The notes under the pieces were generated by a model. The model did no database searches. It was not told the DNA's origin and saw only the letters and a list, made by a program, of their open reading frames with translations. From NCBI GenBank assembly GCA_902764145.1, contig CACWUS010000014.1, forward strand, positions 1-37,657: a stretch of DNA of 37,657 nt, given 5' to 3'. Shown in pieces: positions 18,039 to 26,115 of the stretch (its first letter is position 1; every line of letters starts with the position of its first letter). This DNA comes from an uncultured Erysipelotrichaceae bacterium. Lineage in GTDB: Bacteria > Bacillota_I > Bacilli_A > RF39 > UBA660. The position numbers and the translations under genes are program-made.

Positions 18039-18846
18039 TTTCATCACTCTCACTTTCTGAATCTACTTCGTAGAATGTTTCTTTTTTAGGTTGTAACTCT
18101 TCTAATAATAATAATTTAGCATCATCTAAAGATAAATTATAATTTAGTTCACTTTGAATAGCAATTGATATTCTTCCAGTTTCTTCACTAACTATTAATG
18201 CAATAGCATCACTTATTTCGCTAATTCCTAAAGCTGCTCTATGACGAGTACCTAATCTTTTAGAAATTGTAGGATTCATACTTGTTGGAAATACACTTCC
18301 AGCACAAGTAATTTTATCACCCTGAATAATTACTCCACCATCATGAAGCGGATTATTTGGAAAAAATATTGATATCAATAATTCACTACTAATATCTGCA
18401 TATATTTTATTAGCAGGTTCAATAAATTGAGCTAAACTATAATCTCTTTCTATTACAATCAATGCTCCAATTTTATTTTTCTTTAAATATTCAACAGCAT
18501 TAATTATTTCATATACCATTTTTTCTCTTTCATCAACTGTTAAAGTTTTATGTCTTCCAAGTAATTGCGTTCTACCAATACTTTCAAGCACATTTCTAAT
18601 CTCTGGTTGAAATATAATAATTAACGCAAGTGGTCCCCAAGAAATTACATATTCCAAAATAATTCCAACTGTATATAAATTTAACCATTCACTTAATAAT
18701 TTTAATAATAATATTATAATTACTCCCTTAAATATTAGAGTTAACTTAAAGTTATTTCTAGAATATTTAAGTAGTTGATAAAACATAAACCAAACTATTG
18801 CTACATCAAGTATTTTAGCTCCTATATTAATTATCGTTGCTAACAT
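18019..18846 (-). CDS. cdaA: Diadenylate cyclase CdaA (DisA_N/DAC domain)
   Basis: A 275-residue membrane enzyme that joins two ATP into c-di-AMP, a messenger controlling K+ and osmolyte uptake and cell-wall balance. Three N-terminal TM segments (about residues 5-25, 33-56, 59-80) precede the DAC domain. The active-site motifs are LHDGG at 167-171 and GTRHRAA at 199-205. The first is DGA in most family members, so the Ala-to-Gly change at 171 is unusual but conservative. Length matches B. subtilis CdaA (273). The ribosome binding site GAGGTGA lies before ATG 18846. It forms an operon with cdaR. Confidence 0.95.
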   Translation of the reverse strand: MLATIINIGAKILDVAIVWFMFYQLLKYSRNNFKLTLIFKGVIIILLLKLLSEWLNLYTVGIILEYVISWGPLALIIIFQPEIRNVLESIGRTQLLGRHKTLTVDEREKMVYEIINAVEYLKKNKIGALIVIERDYSLAQFIEPANKIYADISSELLISIFFPNNPLHDGGVIIQGDKITCAGSVFPTSMNPTISKRLGTRHRAALGISEISDAIALIVSEETGRISIAIQSELNYNLSLDDAKLLLLEELQPKKETFYEVDSESESDENEEISK

Positions 18847-18930
18847 TCATTTCACCTCTATTTACATATTAAATATTATACACTATTTAATATTCTTTTT
18901 CTATAATTTTAATTCGTTTTACAATTTTAA

Positions 18931-18961
18931 AAAAATAAAACACTATTTATTATAGCGTTTT
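18931..18961 (-). terminator. Terminator of the DUF6273-like gene
   Basis: AAAACGCTAT-AATAA-ATAGTGTTTT (one G-T pair) followed by ATTTTTTT on the minus strand, overlapping the last codons of the gene. Confidence 0.75.
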
Positions 18962-20344
18962 ACTATTGCTTACTGGTAATTTTGTATTTTCATCAATTAT
19001 TGCTTTATCTAAGTCATAACTATCTTTTTCCATTTCAATATTAGCGCCAGTTAGATTTACACCATCAAAAGATTTCCATGAAACATTTTCATCAGATAGT
19101 TTAGAATAACTTAAATCTTTTTGATATATTTCTTGTGGATCAAAATGAATATTTGTCTCACTTAAATCATGATGAGATAATTTTAAATTTTTAATATCTA
19201 CTTGTGATAAATCAATATATTTTAATAAAGGAACAAACTCGGGATTAAACTCTCTGTGATCCCCAACTGTTACAATTAATACTTCATCGGGAACAACAAT
19301 TGAAGAATATAATCTATTAAGTATTCTTGATGAATTACCCTTTTCCATTTCTAAAGCAGCTATAGCATTTTTTAAGTCATTTATTTTACTTAAAACATCT
19401 TTATATCTTCTATCTATTTCTTTTTTATCTTCTGCTTTCTCTTTTGCTTCTATTAATTTAAATTTACTAAATTTCTCTTCTTCTTTTTTCTCTTCTTTAA
19501 AAGACTTTGTAATCTTTCTTCCAAGCATAGAACTAATGCTCTCTTTTTGCCTTGTACTTAAAGCTGGCCCTTCAAATTCAATAGTACCAAAATCATGAAA
19601 GCAGTCAAAAAATCTATTATCTTTTATTATTCTTTTTAAATCTTCAAAACTTTGATATTTAACTATCTTTTTAATACTTACTGTTTGCAATATATTAGCT
19701 AACATTACATCATTTAAATATTTATGTGTTTTATCATTAGACATTCTAACAGAAGTAATATATGCTAAGCCATAATCCCATGTGCTAGCATCATACAAAT
19801 AATTTTCAAGAGCTCCATTCACAAATGCTTTAACAGATCTTAATTCATTCTTTTCTCTATCAACTTTCCATCTCAATGGTTCAATTTTAATCCATCTTAT
19901 ATTGCCATTTTTTTTGTTCTTATATCTAAGATATTTTTCACCATTATATAAAAACACTTTACATGATCTAAAAGAATTATTTAATATTTCATGACTATAA
20001 CTAATATTAGTAAGTACTGGTACTTTTTTAATAACATAAGAATATGTTGTATATCTTTCATTTATTGGTTCTATCTTTTCTGGACTTGATACAGTCTGAG
20101 TATTATGAATTGATTCTAATTTTTTAGATAATTCTTCGCTTACTTCAGTTTGTGGATATTCACCAAACTCTATTTCACTAGATTTGCTATCTTTAACTAT
20201 TTCTGAAAAAATAAGAGGATTAATATTTAATATAATAGAACCTAAATAATTATATTCAATTCCATCACTATATGAAGATAATTTAGCCAAATCAGTTTCT
20301 TCTATACGATTATAATTATCATATGTTACTTTAATCCCATTCAA
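18950..20344 (-). CDS. DUF6273-like protein with C-terminal pentapeptide-like repeats, function unknown
   Basis: A 464-residue soluble protein. Around residues 58-68 it has IEFGEYPQTEV, and around 149-165 WIKIEPLRWKV. This FGxYPQ plus EPxxW pair marks DUF6273-like domains. The middle (about 275-345) is a charged coiled coil rich in Lys/Glu. The last 100 residues contain 'IDLSQVDIKNLKLSHHDLSETNI' and 'DLSYSKL...SFDGVNLTGANI', an A/S-x-L-x-x style resembling degenerate pentapeptide repeats that form a beta helix. No enzyme motif is visible. The start is TTG 20344 behind GAGGAG; the nearby ATGs are out of frame. It is a single-gene unit with its own terminator. The coupling of these two domains suggests a binding or scaffold role, which is inference. 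Confidence 0.6.
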   Translation of the reverse strand: MNGIKVTYDNYNRIEETDLAKLSSYSDGIEYNYLGSIILNINPLIFSEIVKDSKSSEIEFGEYPQTEVSEELSKKLESIHNTQTVSSPEKIEPINERYTTYSYVIKKVPVLTNISYSHEILNNSFRSCKVFLYNGEKYLRYKNKKNGNIRWIKIEPLRWKVDREKNELRSVKAFVNGALENYLYDASTWDYGLAYITSVRMSNDKTHKYLNDVMLANILQTVSIKKIVKYQSFEDLKRIIKDNRFFDCFHDFGTIEFEGPALSTRQKESISSMLGRKITKSFKEEKKEEEKFSKFKLIEAKEKAEDKKEIDRRYKDVLSKINDLKNAIAALEMEKGNSSRILNRLYSSIVVPDEVLIVTVGDHREFNPEFVPLLKYIDLSQVDIKNLKLSHHDLSETNIHFDPQEIYQKDLSYSKLSDENVSWKSFDGVNLTGANIEMEKDSYDLDKAIIDENTKLPVSNSKTL

Positions 20345-20391
20345 AATATCATATCTCCTCTATTATTTAGTATATCACATCAAATTAAATT

Positions 20392-20412
20392 TAAAAAGTC
20401 CCTTATAGGACT
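20392..20412 (-). terminator. Terminator of spoVS
   Basis: AGTCC-TATAAG-GGACT followed by TTTTTAAATTT on the minus strand, beginning at the spoVS TGA stop. Confidence 0.7.
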
Positions 20413-20672
20413 CATTTTTCAACTATCAATTTAATTGCAGTTTTCTCCTTTCCTTCTATCATTACATCATAAAAAGCTGGAGTACATTTAAGATTTAATC
20501 CAAGTGGTGCGACAAAGCCTCTTGCTATTGATATTGCTTTTATTGCTTGATTAACAGCACCAGCTCCTACTGTTTGAATTTCAACTGCATTATTTCCTTC
20601 TCTAAATGCATTAGCTATGCTTCCTGCAACTTTTTGAGAAATACTTTTACTAGATACTTTTATTATATCCAT
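20412..20672 (-). CDS. spoVS: Stage V sporulation protein S
   Basis: An 86-residue protein matching SpoVS over its whole length: 'IKVSSKS' at the start, the central 'VEIQTVGAGAVNQAIKAISIARGFVAP', and the final 'EKTAIKLIVEK'. SpoVS is a small Alba-like nucleic-acid-binding protein. In Bacillus its loss blocks sporulation at stage V, and it also affects septation. Relatives occur in non-sporulating bacteria as well, so its presence alone does not prove sporulation. ATG 20672 has GAGGTGA upstream. TGA is its stop and the terminator starts at once, which is good evidence that TGA is not read as Trp. It is a single-gene unit. Confidence 0.95.
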   Translation of the reverse strand: MDIIKVSSKSISQKVAGSIANAFREGNNAVEIQTVGAGAVNQAIKAISIARGFVAPLGLNLKCTPAFYDVMIEGKEKTAIKLIVEK

Positions 20673-20698
20673 GTTTTCACCTCATTAATTTATATGAA

Positions 20699-20725
20699 AA
20701 AAGACTATTTTTTATTAGTCTTTTT
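20699..20725 (-). terminator. Terminator of the AI-2E transporter/six-helix protein operon
   Basis: AAAGACTA-(loop)-TAGTCTTT followed by TTTT on the minus strand, at the end of the 20705 gene. Confidence 0.75.
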
Positions 20726-21406
20726 ATTTGTACTTTTAGTTTTCTTAATACTACTAATTTTTTGTGAATGAGGCATTTTTTTAGTTTTTATAGTCTTTTT
20801 CTCTTCTTTATTATCATAAGATAGAAATTCTAATATATAATTTTCTAATTTGATATTTCTTGTAAGAATACTAATTAAAGGTTCAAGCAAACTCAATAAA
20901 CCAAATATAATAAAGTAATATCCTAATATTAAACTTCCTACTTCAATTTTAGAGTATAATGCTGAAACAACAAATACACCAAGTAATAATAACAGTATTG
21001 TTACAGCAGCTTTAGGAAAAAAATTAATATCTTTCTTTTCTAATAAAATCTTACTATGATATCCTTTATTTATAACATTAGCTAATGAATAAACAAGTAC
21101 TGCATCAGCCATAATAAATGCACTATTTGGAAATGATATATATATTAATATAAAAGATGCTATGCATACGTTAATAAAACCAAATATTAATAGCTCATAA
21201 TCTCCTTCTCTTCTATTTAAGAAATATGCAAGTAATGAGAAAAAACCAAACATATAAAATAATGGAGATGCATACTTTATAGGATTTAATAATTCTATTT
21301 CAGAAAAATTTAATAATATAAATCCTACAACTGCAAATATTGTATATAACATAATATCAAGTATTAAATACGTTTTATCAAATTCTTTAATAACTACCTT
21401 TTTCAC
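20705..21406 (-). CDS. Six-helix integral membrane protein (HdeD/DUF308-like), function unknown
   Basis: A 233-residue protein with six predicted membrane helices in closely spaced pairs (around residues 12-33, 44-63, 73-91, 97-112, 130-150 and 157-182). It ends in a cytoplasmic tail of about 35 residues that is very Lys/Ser/Thr-rich. Helix number, spacing and lack of polar residues resemble the HdeD/DUF308 group, but no diagnostic motif is visible, so this is a loose match. The start is GTG 21406 behind AGGAGGA. It lies 13 bases after the AI-2E-type transporter gene, so the two are cotranscribed. Confidence 0.6.
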   Translation of the reverse strand: MKKVVIKEFDKTYLILDIMLYTIFAVVGFILLNFSEIELLNPIKYASPLFYMFGFFSLLAYFLNRREGDYELLIFGFINVCIASFILIYISFPNSAFIMADAVLVYSLANVINKGYHSKILLEKKDINFFPKAAVTILLLLLGVFVVSALYSKIEVGSLILGYYFIIFGLLSLLEPLISILTRNIKLENYILEFLSYDNKEEKKTIKTKKMPHSQKISSIKKTKSTNKKTNKK

Positions 21407-21419
21407 TTCTTCCTCCTAA

Positions 21420-22568
21420 TTATTCCTTGTTATCTATAAATCCAAAGAAATCAAATTTTTCATCTAAGAAAACATATATTATTTTAAGCAATGCAATAAC
21501 TGGTGTAGCAAATACCATACCAACTATTCCAAATAAATATTCAAATACTAATAATGAAATAATAATCGTTATTGGACTTAAATTCATTTTTTTGCTCATT
21601 ATAATTGGATTTAATATTTCACCATCTACAATTTGTACTACTAAAATAAATATAAGAGTCAAAATTCCAACTACTGGACTTTCTGCAAATCCTATAGCAG
21701 CAGCAACAGCTGCACCCATATATGGACCAATATATGGAATTAAATTGGTTATAACACATACAAATGCAATTAAAACAGGTGCATTTAATCCAATAATCGT
21801 AAATCCTATAACAGAAACAACAAATAACAATAATGATAACCATAAAGTTCCACTTATAAATGAATATAAACTATCATCTAATTTTTCTAATAAATAAACA
21901 ACATCTCTTCTAGCCTTTTTAGGAAATAAACTTAAAAATCCCTCAGATACTTTATCAAAATCATATAAAATATAAAAACCTAAAACTAAACTAATTGCTA
22001 TTTTACCTATTCCACTAGCTAAAGATGAAACTATATTAACTGCTGTTTCAGGTAAATTTGTTTCAATACTACTTGAAAAGTTTTCTATTTTACTCATGAA
22101 AGATAATTTAACATTATCTAAATTTTGAGAACTTAAATTAGACAATTTAACAAATAAATCATTTATCCATTTTACTATATCATTAGTTATCTTAGGTATA
22201 GCAGATACAATATCACTTATTTGATCTCCAAGAGATGGTATTGTAAATCCAAGAATAACTCCAATTATTATTAACATTATCAAATATGCGATTGTTACAG
22301 CAAGGCCTCTTTTAACACCCTTATTAACTAATTTTTTAACAATAGGATTTAATAGCCATGCCACAAACCAGCCAATGAATAATGGAGAAATAATAGCAAG
22401 TATTTTACCTATAAATGATAAAATCTTCCATTCTCTAAAAATTAGAGTTACTACATATATCAATAAGATAATAAATAATATATACATTATTTCTGCTATT
22501 TTATCGCCTAATGAAACTAAGTGATTTAGTTTATTAGAATTAATTTTTTTCTTATTTTCCTCGTTCAT
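21420..22568 (-). CDS. AI-2E/PerM-family transporter-like membrane protein
   Basis: A 382-residue protein of the AI-2E transporter family (PF01594 type). Hydrophobic pairs lie at about 20-75, followed by a long amphipathic stretch (about 100-170). A block of C-terminal helices includes 'LIPYIGPYMGAAVAAAIGF' and 'QIVDGEILNPIIMSKKMNLSPITIIISLL', the family's most conserved region. Members include autoinducer-2 exporters and Na+/H+ antiporters, so the substrate is open. ATG 22568 is preferred over an earlier in-frame start because TAGGAG lies just upstream. It follows the terminator at 22605-22634. Confidence 0.88.
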   Translation of the reverse strand: MNEENKKKINSNKLNHLVSLGDKIAEIMYILFIILLIYVVTLIFREWKILSFIGKILAIISPLFIGWFVAWLLNPIVKKLVNKGVKRGLAVTIAYLIMLIIIGVILGFTIPSLGDQISDIVSAIPKITNDIVKWINDLFVKLSNLSSQNLDNVKLSFMSKIENFSSSIETNLPETAVNIVSSLASGIGKIAISLVLGFYILYDFDKVSEGFLSLFPKKARRDVVYLLEKLDDSLYSFISGTLWLSLLLFVVSVIGFTIIGLNAPVLIAFVCVITNLIPYIGPYMGAAVAAAIGFAESPVVGILTLIFILVVQIVDGEILNPIIMSKKMNLSPITIIISLLVFEYLFGIVGMVFATPVIALLKIIYVFLDEKFDFFGFIDNKE

Positions 22569-22604
22569 ATATTTTCTCCTAGAATAATGATAACACATTT
22601 TATT

Positions 22605-22634
22605 TAAAAAAAATAGTTCAATTTAGAACTATTT
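22605..22634 (-). terminator. Terminator downstream of recD2 and the microprotein
   Basis: AAATAGTTC-TAAATT-GAACTATTT followed by a long T-run on the minus strand, starting at the stop of the small frame. Confidence 0.85.
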
Positions 22635-22738
22635 TAATCTGACAATTTTTTGGATGCCATTTTCATTAACTTACTCAAATCTTTTTCATATTTTTTATAT
22701 AAAACTCCAAGAGTAACACCACCTGCAAATGAAATCAT
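22634..22738 (-). CDS. Small hydrophobic/basic microprotein downstream of recD2
   Basis: An unrecognised small frame of 34 residues from ATG 22738 (MISFAGGVTLGVLYKKYEKD and a basic tail ending KKLSD). A glycine-containing hydrophobic N-terminal segment is followed by an amphipathic basic helix, a form seen in YtxH-like small membrane proteins. ATG 22738 has no ribosome binding site. Six codons upstream, at 22756, an in-frame ATT (giving MKTLSK before it) sits at the correct distance behind AAAGGATGGTGAT, a near-complete anti-SD match. An ATT start giving 40 residues is therefore plausible. It lies 45-65 bases after recD2 and before a strong terminator. Confidence 0.45.
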   Translation of the reverse strand: MISFAGGVTLGVLYKKYEKDLSKLMKMASKKLSD

Positions 22739-22800
22739 TTTACTTAATGTTTTAATAATATCACCATCCTTTGATATTATTATTACTCAAACATTATTTT

Positions 22801-24957
22801 TTATACATGTTTTAAATATGTATTTCTATTATCTGCATATAAAGTTTGTACAGATGAATTAAATGAATCAATACTTCCAATTATCATTAATGATTGCTTA
22901 GCTCTAGTAACAGCAGTATAAATAAGTTTATTATAAAACATTCTTTTAAAACTTTTAGCAAGTATTACTACAACATTATCATATTCACTTCCTTGAGATT
23001 TATGAATACTAATAGCATAAGCAAGAGTAAATTTATCAAATTCTCCACTACTATAAAATACTTTATGTCCCATAAAATCAATTGTAACAACCATTTTCTT
23101 ATTTACAAAACTAATATCACTAATATATCCAATATCACCATTATATACATTATTGTCTACATCATTTATAAGTTGTATTACTTTATCATTAACTCTATAA
23201 TACTTATCACCTATTTGATATTTTTCTTTATCTCCATTAAATATATCAGCCATTAGTGCATTTAAATTGTCTATACCATTTAAACCTTTATACATTGGAG
23301 CAAGCACTTGAAAGTTTTCAATGTTGATTTTTTTCTTCTTAACTTTATTACAAATTTCATTTAAATATACCATTATATTATCATCATTACTTTCAATAAA
23401 TTTAAAATCTGTATATTTTTCACCAAAACTTGTAAATTCTTTTTTATTTCTAATATCAGATGCAAGATATGATATATAGCTTCCTTCTTTAACTCTATAT
23501 ATTTCATTTAAACATGTACTTTTAATACCTTCAATATTCAATAAATCATTAAGCAAGTCTCCAGGCCCAATAGATGGAAGTTGATTAGCATCTCCAATTA
23601 ATAATAACTTGACATTAACCCTAAGTCCTTTTAACAAACTTGAGAATAAAAATATATCAACCATACTAGATTCATCAACTATAATAACTTTTTCACTTGC
23701 TTTATTATATTCATCTATATTAAATGTTTCAGTCTCTTTATTCCATTTTAAAAATTTATGAATAGTATATGCTGGTACACCTACACTCTCACTCATTCTC
23801 TTAGCACTTCTTCCAGTCGGAGCAAGAAGAGCAATATCACTTTTACTATAATGATTTATACTTTCAAGTATTTCAACTATTGCTTTGATAATTGTTGTTT
23901 TTCCAGTACCAGGTCCACCAGTAATAATATAAAAATTATTTATAATTGATTCAACTATAGCTTTCTTTTGTTCTTTATTAAAAGTAATTTTGTTTCTTTT
24001 TTCATAAGACTTAATATATTCATTAATTCTTTTAGAATCTTCTATTTCTTTAATACTACTAATCCTATTTATATCTTTTAGAATACCAACTTCAGCATCA
24101 AAAAACTCAAATAAAGTTACCATTCCTTCAAAAGAAACAACTTCATTTTCTTCAATTAATTCATTTAAATGAGCAATAAATATATCAGAAGAAAATTTAG
24201 ATTTAAAACATTTCTTCATTCTAATAAATAGTTCTTCTTTATATACTAATGTATCTCCAGTCTCATAACACATTATATATATATTATGTTTAATTAATGC
24301 CTTAATTCTAACTTTTGTATTCTCTTCATGACTACTTAAATATATTAAATCAAGCTTATCAAAAGATACGTAATCTACTAGTTCATATATATCATCTTCA
24401 ATAATTTTAAATAATTCAAATCCATATCTATTAATCAAATCAATAGCTTCTTTTATACTAAAACCATATCCATTTAATTTAATTATCATATCTTGAGTAG
24501 TTTCATTTTCTAAAAGCTTATCATGCACCATTATAGCTTTTTTCATATTCATTCCACTCACTAGAGCAAGACTCTCATAATCATTTTTAATTGTATCTAT
24601 AGTATCAATACCAAATCTTTCAACTATTTTTTTAGCTGTTTTAAGACCAATTCCCTTAAATATTCCACTACTTAAATAGAGAATTAATCCCTCTTCATCA
24701 CTTGGTGCAACTATTTCATATGATTCAGAGTTGTATTGGATACCATACTTAGGATGACTATACATTTTACCATACAATATATAATCAACATCTTCATTTA
24801 TTTCATTAAAGGAACCAGTAAAACCAATTATTTTATTTACATATTCTTGTGCATCCTCATCATTAGTTTCTTTAACTTTAAAAAGACCAACTTTATATGG
24901 TCCACTATTACTTTCAAAAATAATTTTTCTAATGCTTCCTTTAATATATTTCTTCAT
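22801..24957 (-). CDS. recD2: ATP-dependent RecD2-type 5'-3' DNA helicase
   Basis: A 718-residue SF1B helicase of the RecD2/TraA type, which acts without RecB and RecC. It has an N-terminal OB-like region (1-85), helix-hairpin-helix repeats ('GIFKGIGLKTAKKIVERFG' near 98-116, then 'ALVSGM' and 'NGYGFSIKEAI'), and a motor core. The core shows Walker A GGPGTGKT at 347-354, APTGRSAKRMSE, Walker B VDESSM, GDANQLPSIGPG and the C-terminal 'AYAISIHKSQGSEYDNVVV' plus 'YTAVTRAKQ' motifs. Length is near the usual 720-750. The start has no visible ribosome binding site, and an extended -10 lies 7 bases upstream, so the message may be leaderless. Confidence 0.95.
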   Translation of the reverse strand: MKKYIKGSIRKIIFESNSGPYKVGLFKVKETNDEDAQEYVNKIIGFTGSFNEINEDVDYILYGKMYSHPKYGIQYNSESYEIVAPSDEEGLILYLSSGIFKGIGLKTAKKIVERFGIDTIDTIKNDYESLALVSGMNMKKAIMVHDKLLENETTQDMIIKLNGYGFSIKEAIDLINRYGFELFKIIEDDIYELVDYVSFDKLDLIYLSSHEENTKVRIKALIKHNIYIMCYETGDTLVYKEELFIRMKKCFKSKFSSDIFIAHLNELIEENEVVSFEGMVTLFEFFDAEVGILKDINRISSIKEIEDSKRINEYIKSYEKRNKITFNKEQKKAIVESIINNFYIITGGPGTGKTTIIKAIVEILESINHYSKSDIALLAPTGRSAKRMSESVGVPAYTIHKFLKWNKETETFNIDEYNKASEKVIIVDESSMVDIFLFSSLLKGLRVNVKLLLIGDANQLPSIGPGDLLNDLLNIEGIKSTCLNEIYRVKEGSYISYLASDIRNKKEFTSFGEKYTDFKFIESNDDNIMVYLNEICNKVKKKKINIENFQVLAPMYKGLNGIDNLNALMADIFNGDKEKYQIGDKYYRVNDKVIQLINDVDNNVYNGDIGYISDISFVNKKMVVTIDFMGHKVFYSSGEFDKFTLAYAISIHKSQGSEYDNVVVILAKSFKRMFYNKLIYTAVTRAKQSLMIIGSIDSFNSSVQTLYADNRNTYLKHV

Positions 24958-24964
24958 ACACTAT

Positions 24965-24973
24965 ATAATATCA
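24965..24973 (-). promoter_or_regulatory. Extended -10 promoter immediately before recD2
   Basis: TGATATTAT on the minus strand (TG-n-TATTAT) ends 7 bases before the ATG at 24957. This places transcription start at or beside the start codon. No clear -35 is seen. Confidence 0.35.
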
Positions 24974-24992
24974 TAAAAATATATTTTTATCA

Positions 24993-25532
24993 TTATCTAA
25001 AACTACATTTTAATTCATGATCATTAATTATTCCAATTGCTTGTAAATATGAGTATATTATTGTACTTCCTACAAAACTCATTCCTCTTTTTTTTAAATC
25101 TTTAGATACCTTATCTGATAAAGATGATGTAGTATTAAAAATATCATTTTCATTCTTAATTACTTTATTATTACTAAAACTCCATATATATTTATCAAAT
25201 GAACCAAATTCTTTTTGTATATCAATAAATATATTAGCATTTTTAATAGTACTCTTAATTTTTAATCTATTTCTTATTATCTTAGGGTTAGACATTAACT
25301 CATTTATTTTATTTTCATCATATAAAGCTATTTTCTTATAATCAAAATTATCAAAAGAAACTCTAAAGTCTTCTCTTTTATTTAAAACACATTCCCATGA
25401 TAAACCAGCTTGAAATGATTCCAATAGTAACATTTCAAAAAGATATTTATCATCATGTGATTCTATACCCCACTCTTCATCATGATATTTAACATACAAT
25501 ATATTTTTTTCATTTACCCATTTACATCTCAT
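24993..25532 (-). CDS. tag: DNA-3-methyladenine glycosylase I
   Basis: A 179-residue base-excision repair enzyme removing 3-methyladenine from alkylated DNA. Family features are clear: MRCKWV at the start with the zinc Cys3, the YHDEEWG motif (His17), 'LFEMLLLESFQAGLSWECVLNKRE' with its helix-hairpin-helix neighbourhood, and 'RGMSFVGSTIIYSYLQAIGIINDHELKC' at the end. Cys3, His17, the final His and Cys make up the zinc-snap ligands seen in E. coli Tag, so the fold is intact. Length is near 187 in E. coli. The ribosome binding site is weak and far (AAAGG about 14 bases upstream). It follows the 130-residue unknown gene by 16 bases. Confidence 0.95.
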   Translation of the reverse strand: MRCKWVNEKNILYVKYHDEEWGIESHDDKYLFEMLLLESFQAGLSWECVLNKREDFRVSFDNFDYKKIALYDENKINELMSNPKIIRNRLKIKSTIKNANIFIDIQKEFGSFDKYIWSFSNNKVIKNENDIFNTTSSLSDKVSKDLKKRGMSFVGSTIIYSYLQAIGIINDHELKCSFR

Positions 25533-25548
25533 ATATTAATTATAACCT

Positions 25549-25941
25549 TTATTGTCTATAATAACTACTAGTATTATTTGCATATAATTCATTAATAAAT
25601 TCACAAGTTTTTATTGCTGCTTCTGTCAATTTTTGAGTTTTCTCAAAGCCAACACTATCATACATTTCTTTCATAAATATAGGATTATTATAATTATCCA
25701 TTTTTCTTGACACTATATTAATTAATTCTGGAGGATAACTAATATTAAATTTTTTATTTTGATATTTAACAACAAATAAACTTTTTATTATTTCGTAATT
25801 ACTATTAAAATCAGATGAACAAAAAAAATCTGTTATCATTTGTTCAAACTCATCATTAACACTAATTGGTACACCATAATACATACTAATAGCTGTATAA
25901 TAAATTATCCTACAATTTGCTATATATTCTAAATTACTCAT
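25549..25941 (-). CDS. Hypothetical soluble protein, 130 residues
   Basis: I do not recognise this protein. It has no signal peptide, membrane segment or catalytic signature. It is mostly helical with Tyr-rich patches near both ends ('IIYYTAISMYYG', 'SSYYRQ'). A clear TAGGTGAT ribosome binding site precedes ATG 25941. The gene lies between the tRNA-Arg terminator and tag, and likely forms a small unit with tag. Confidence 0.6.
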   Translation of the reverse strand: MSNLEYIANCRIIYYTAISMYYGVPISVNDEFEQMITDFFCSSDFNSNYEIIKSLFVVKYQNKKFNISYPPELINIVSRKMDNYNNPIFMKEMYDSVGFEKTQKLTEAAIKTCEFINELYANNTSSYYRQ

Positions 25942-25993
25942 ATTATCACCTAATGACTCATTATTTTAACACCAATTATTAATTATTACAAAT

Positions 25994-26013
25994 AAAAAAA
26001 GTGATTATTCACT
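25994..26013 (-). terminator. Terminator after tRNA-Arg
   Basis: AGTGA-ATAA-TCACT followed by TTTTTTT on the minus strand, 16 bases after the tRNA CCA end. Confidence 0.8.
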
Positions 26014-26028
26014 CTCATTCAATAATAG

Positions 26029-26105
26029 TGGCGTCCCCGATTGGAATCGAACCAACGACCTGTCGCTTAGGAGGCGACCGCTCTATCCTACTGAGCTACG
26101 AGGAC
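26029..26105 (-). tRNA. tRNA-Arg (anticodon CCU), CCA encoded
   Basis: A 77-base cloverleaf. The acceptor stem is GTCCTCG with CGGGGAC (one G-T pair). The D arm contains AGCTCAGTAGGATAGAGC, the anticodon stem is GTCGC/GCGAC with loop CTCCTAA (anticodon CCT, reading AGG), and the T arm contains GGTTCGATTCC. The discriminator is G, followed by encoded CCA. It begins only 10 bases after the stop of the HD-domain gene and no promoter is visible between them. It is probably cut from the long cdsA-rseP transcript, and a terminator follows. Confidence 0.97.
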
Positions 26106-26115
26106 ACAATTAGAA

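Noticed and set aside
20412..20414. Recoding of TGA as Trp, as in Mycoplasma
   Set aside because: TGA ends spoVS, dacF and the J-domain gene exactly at or beside their terminators, and conserved Trp residues are TGG in all genes checked.
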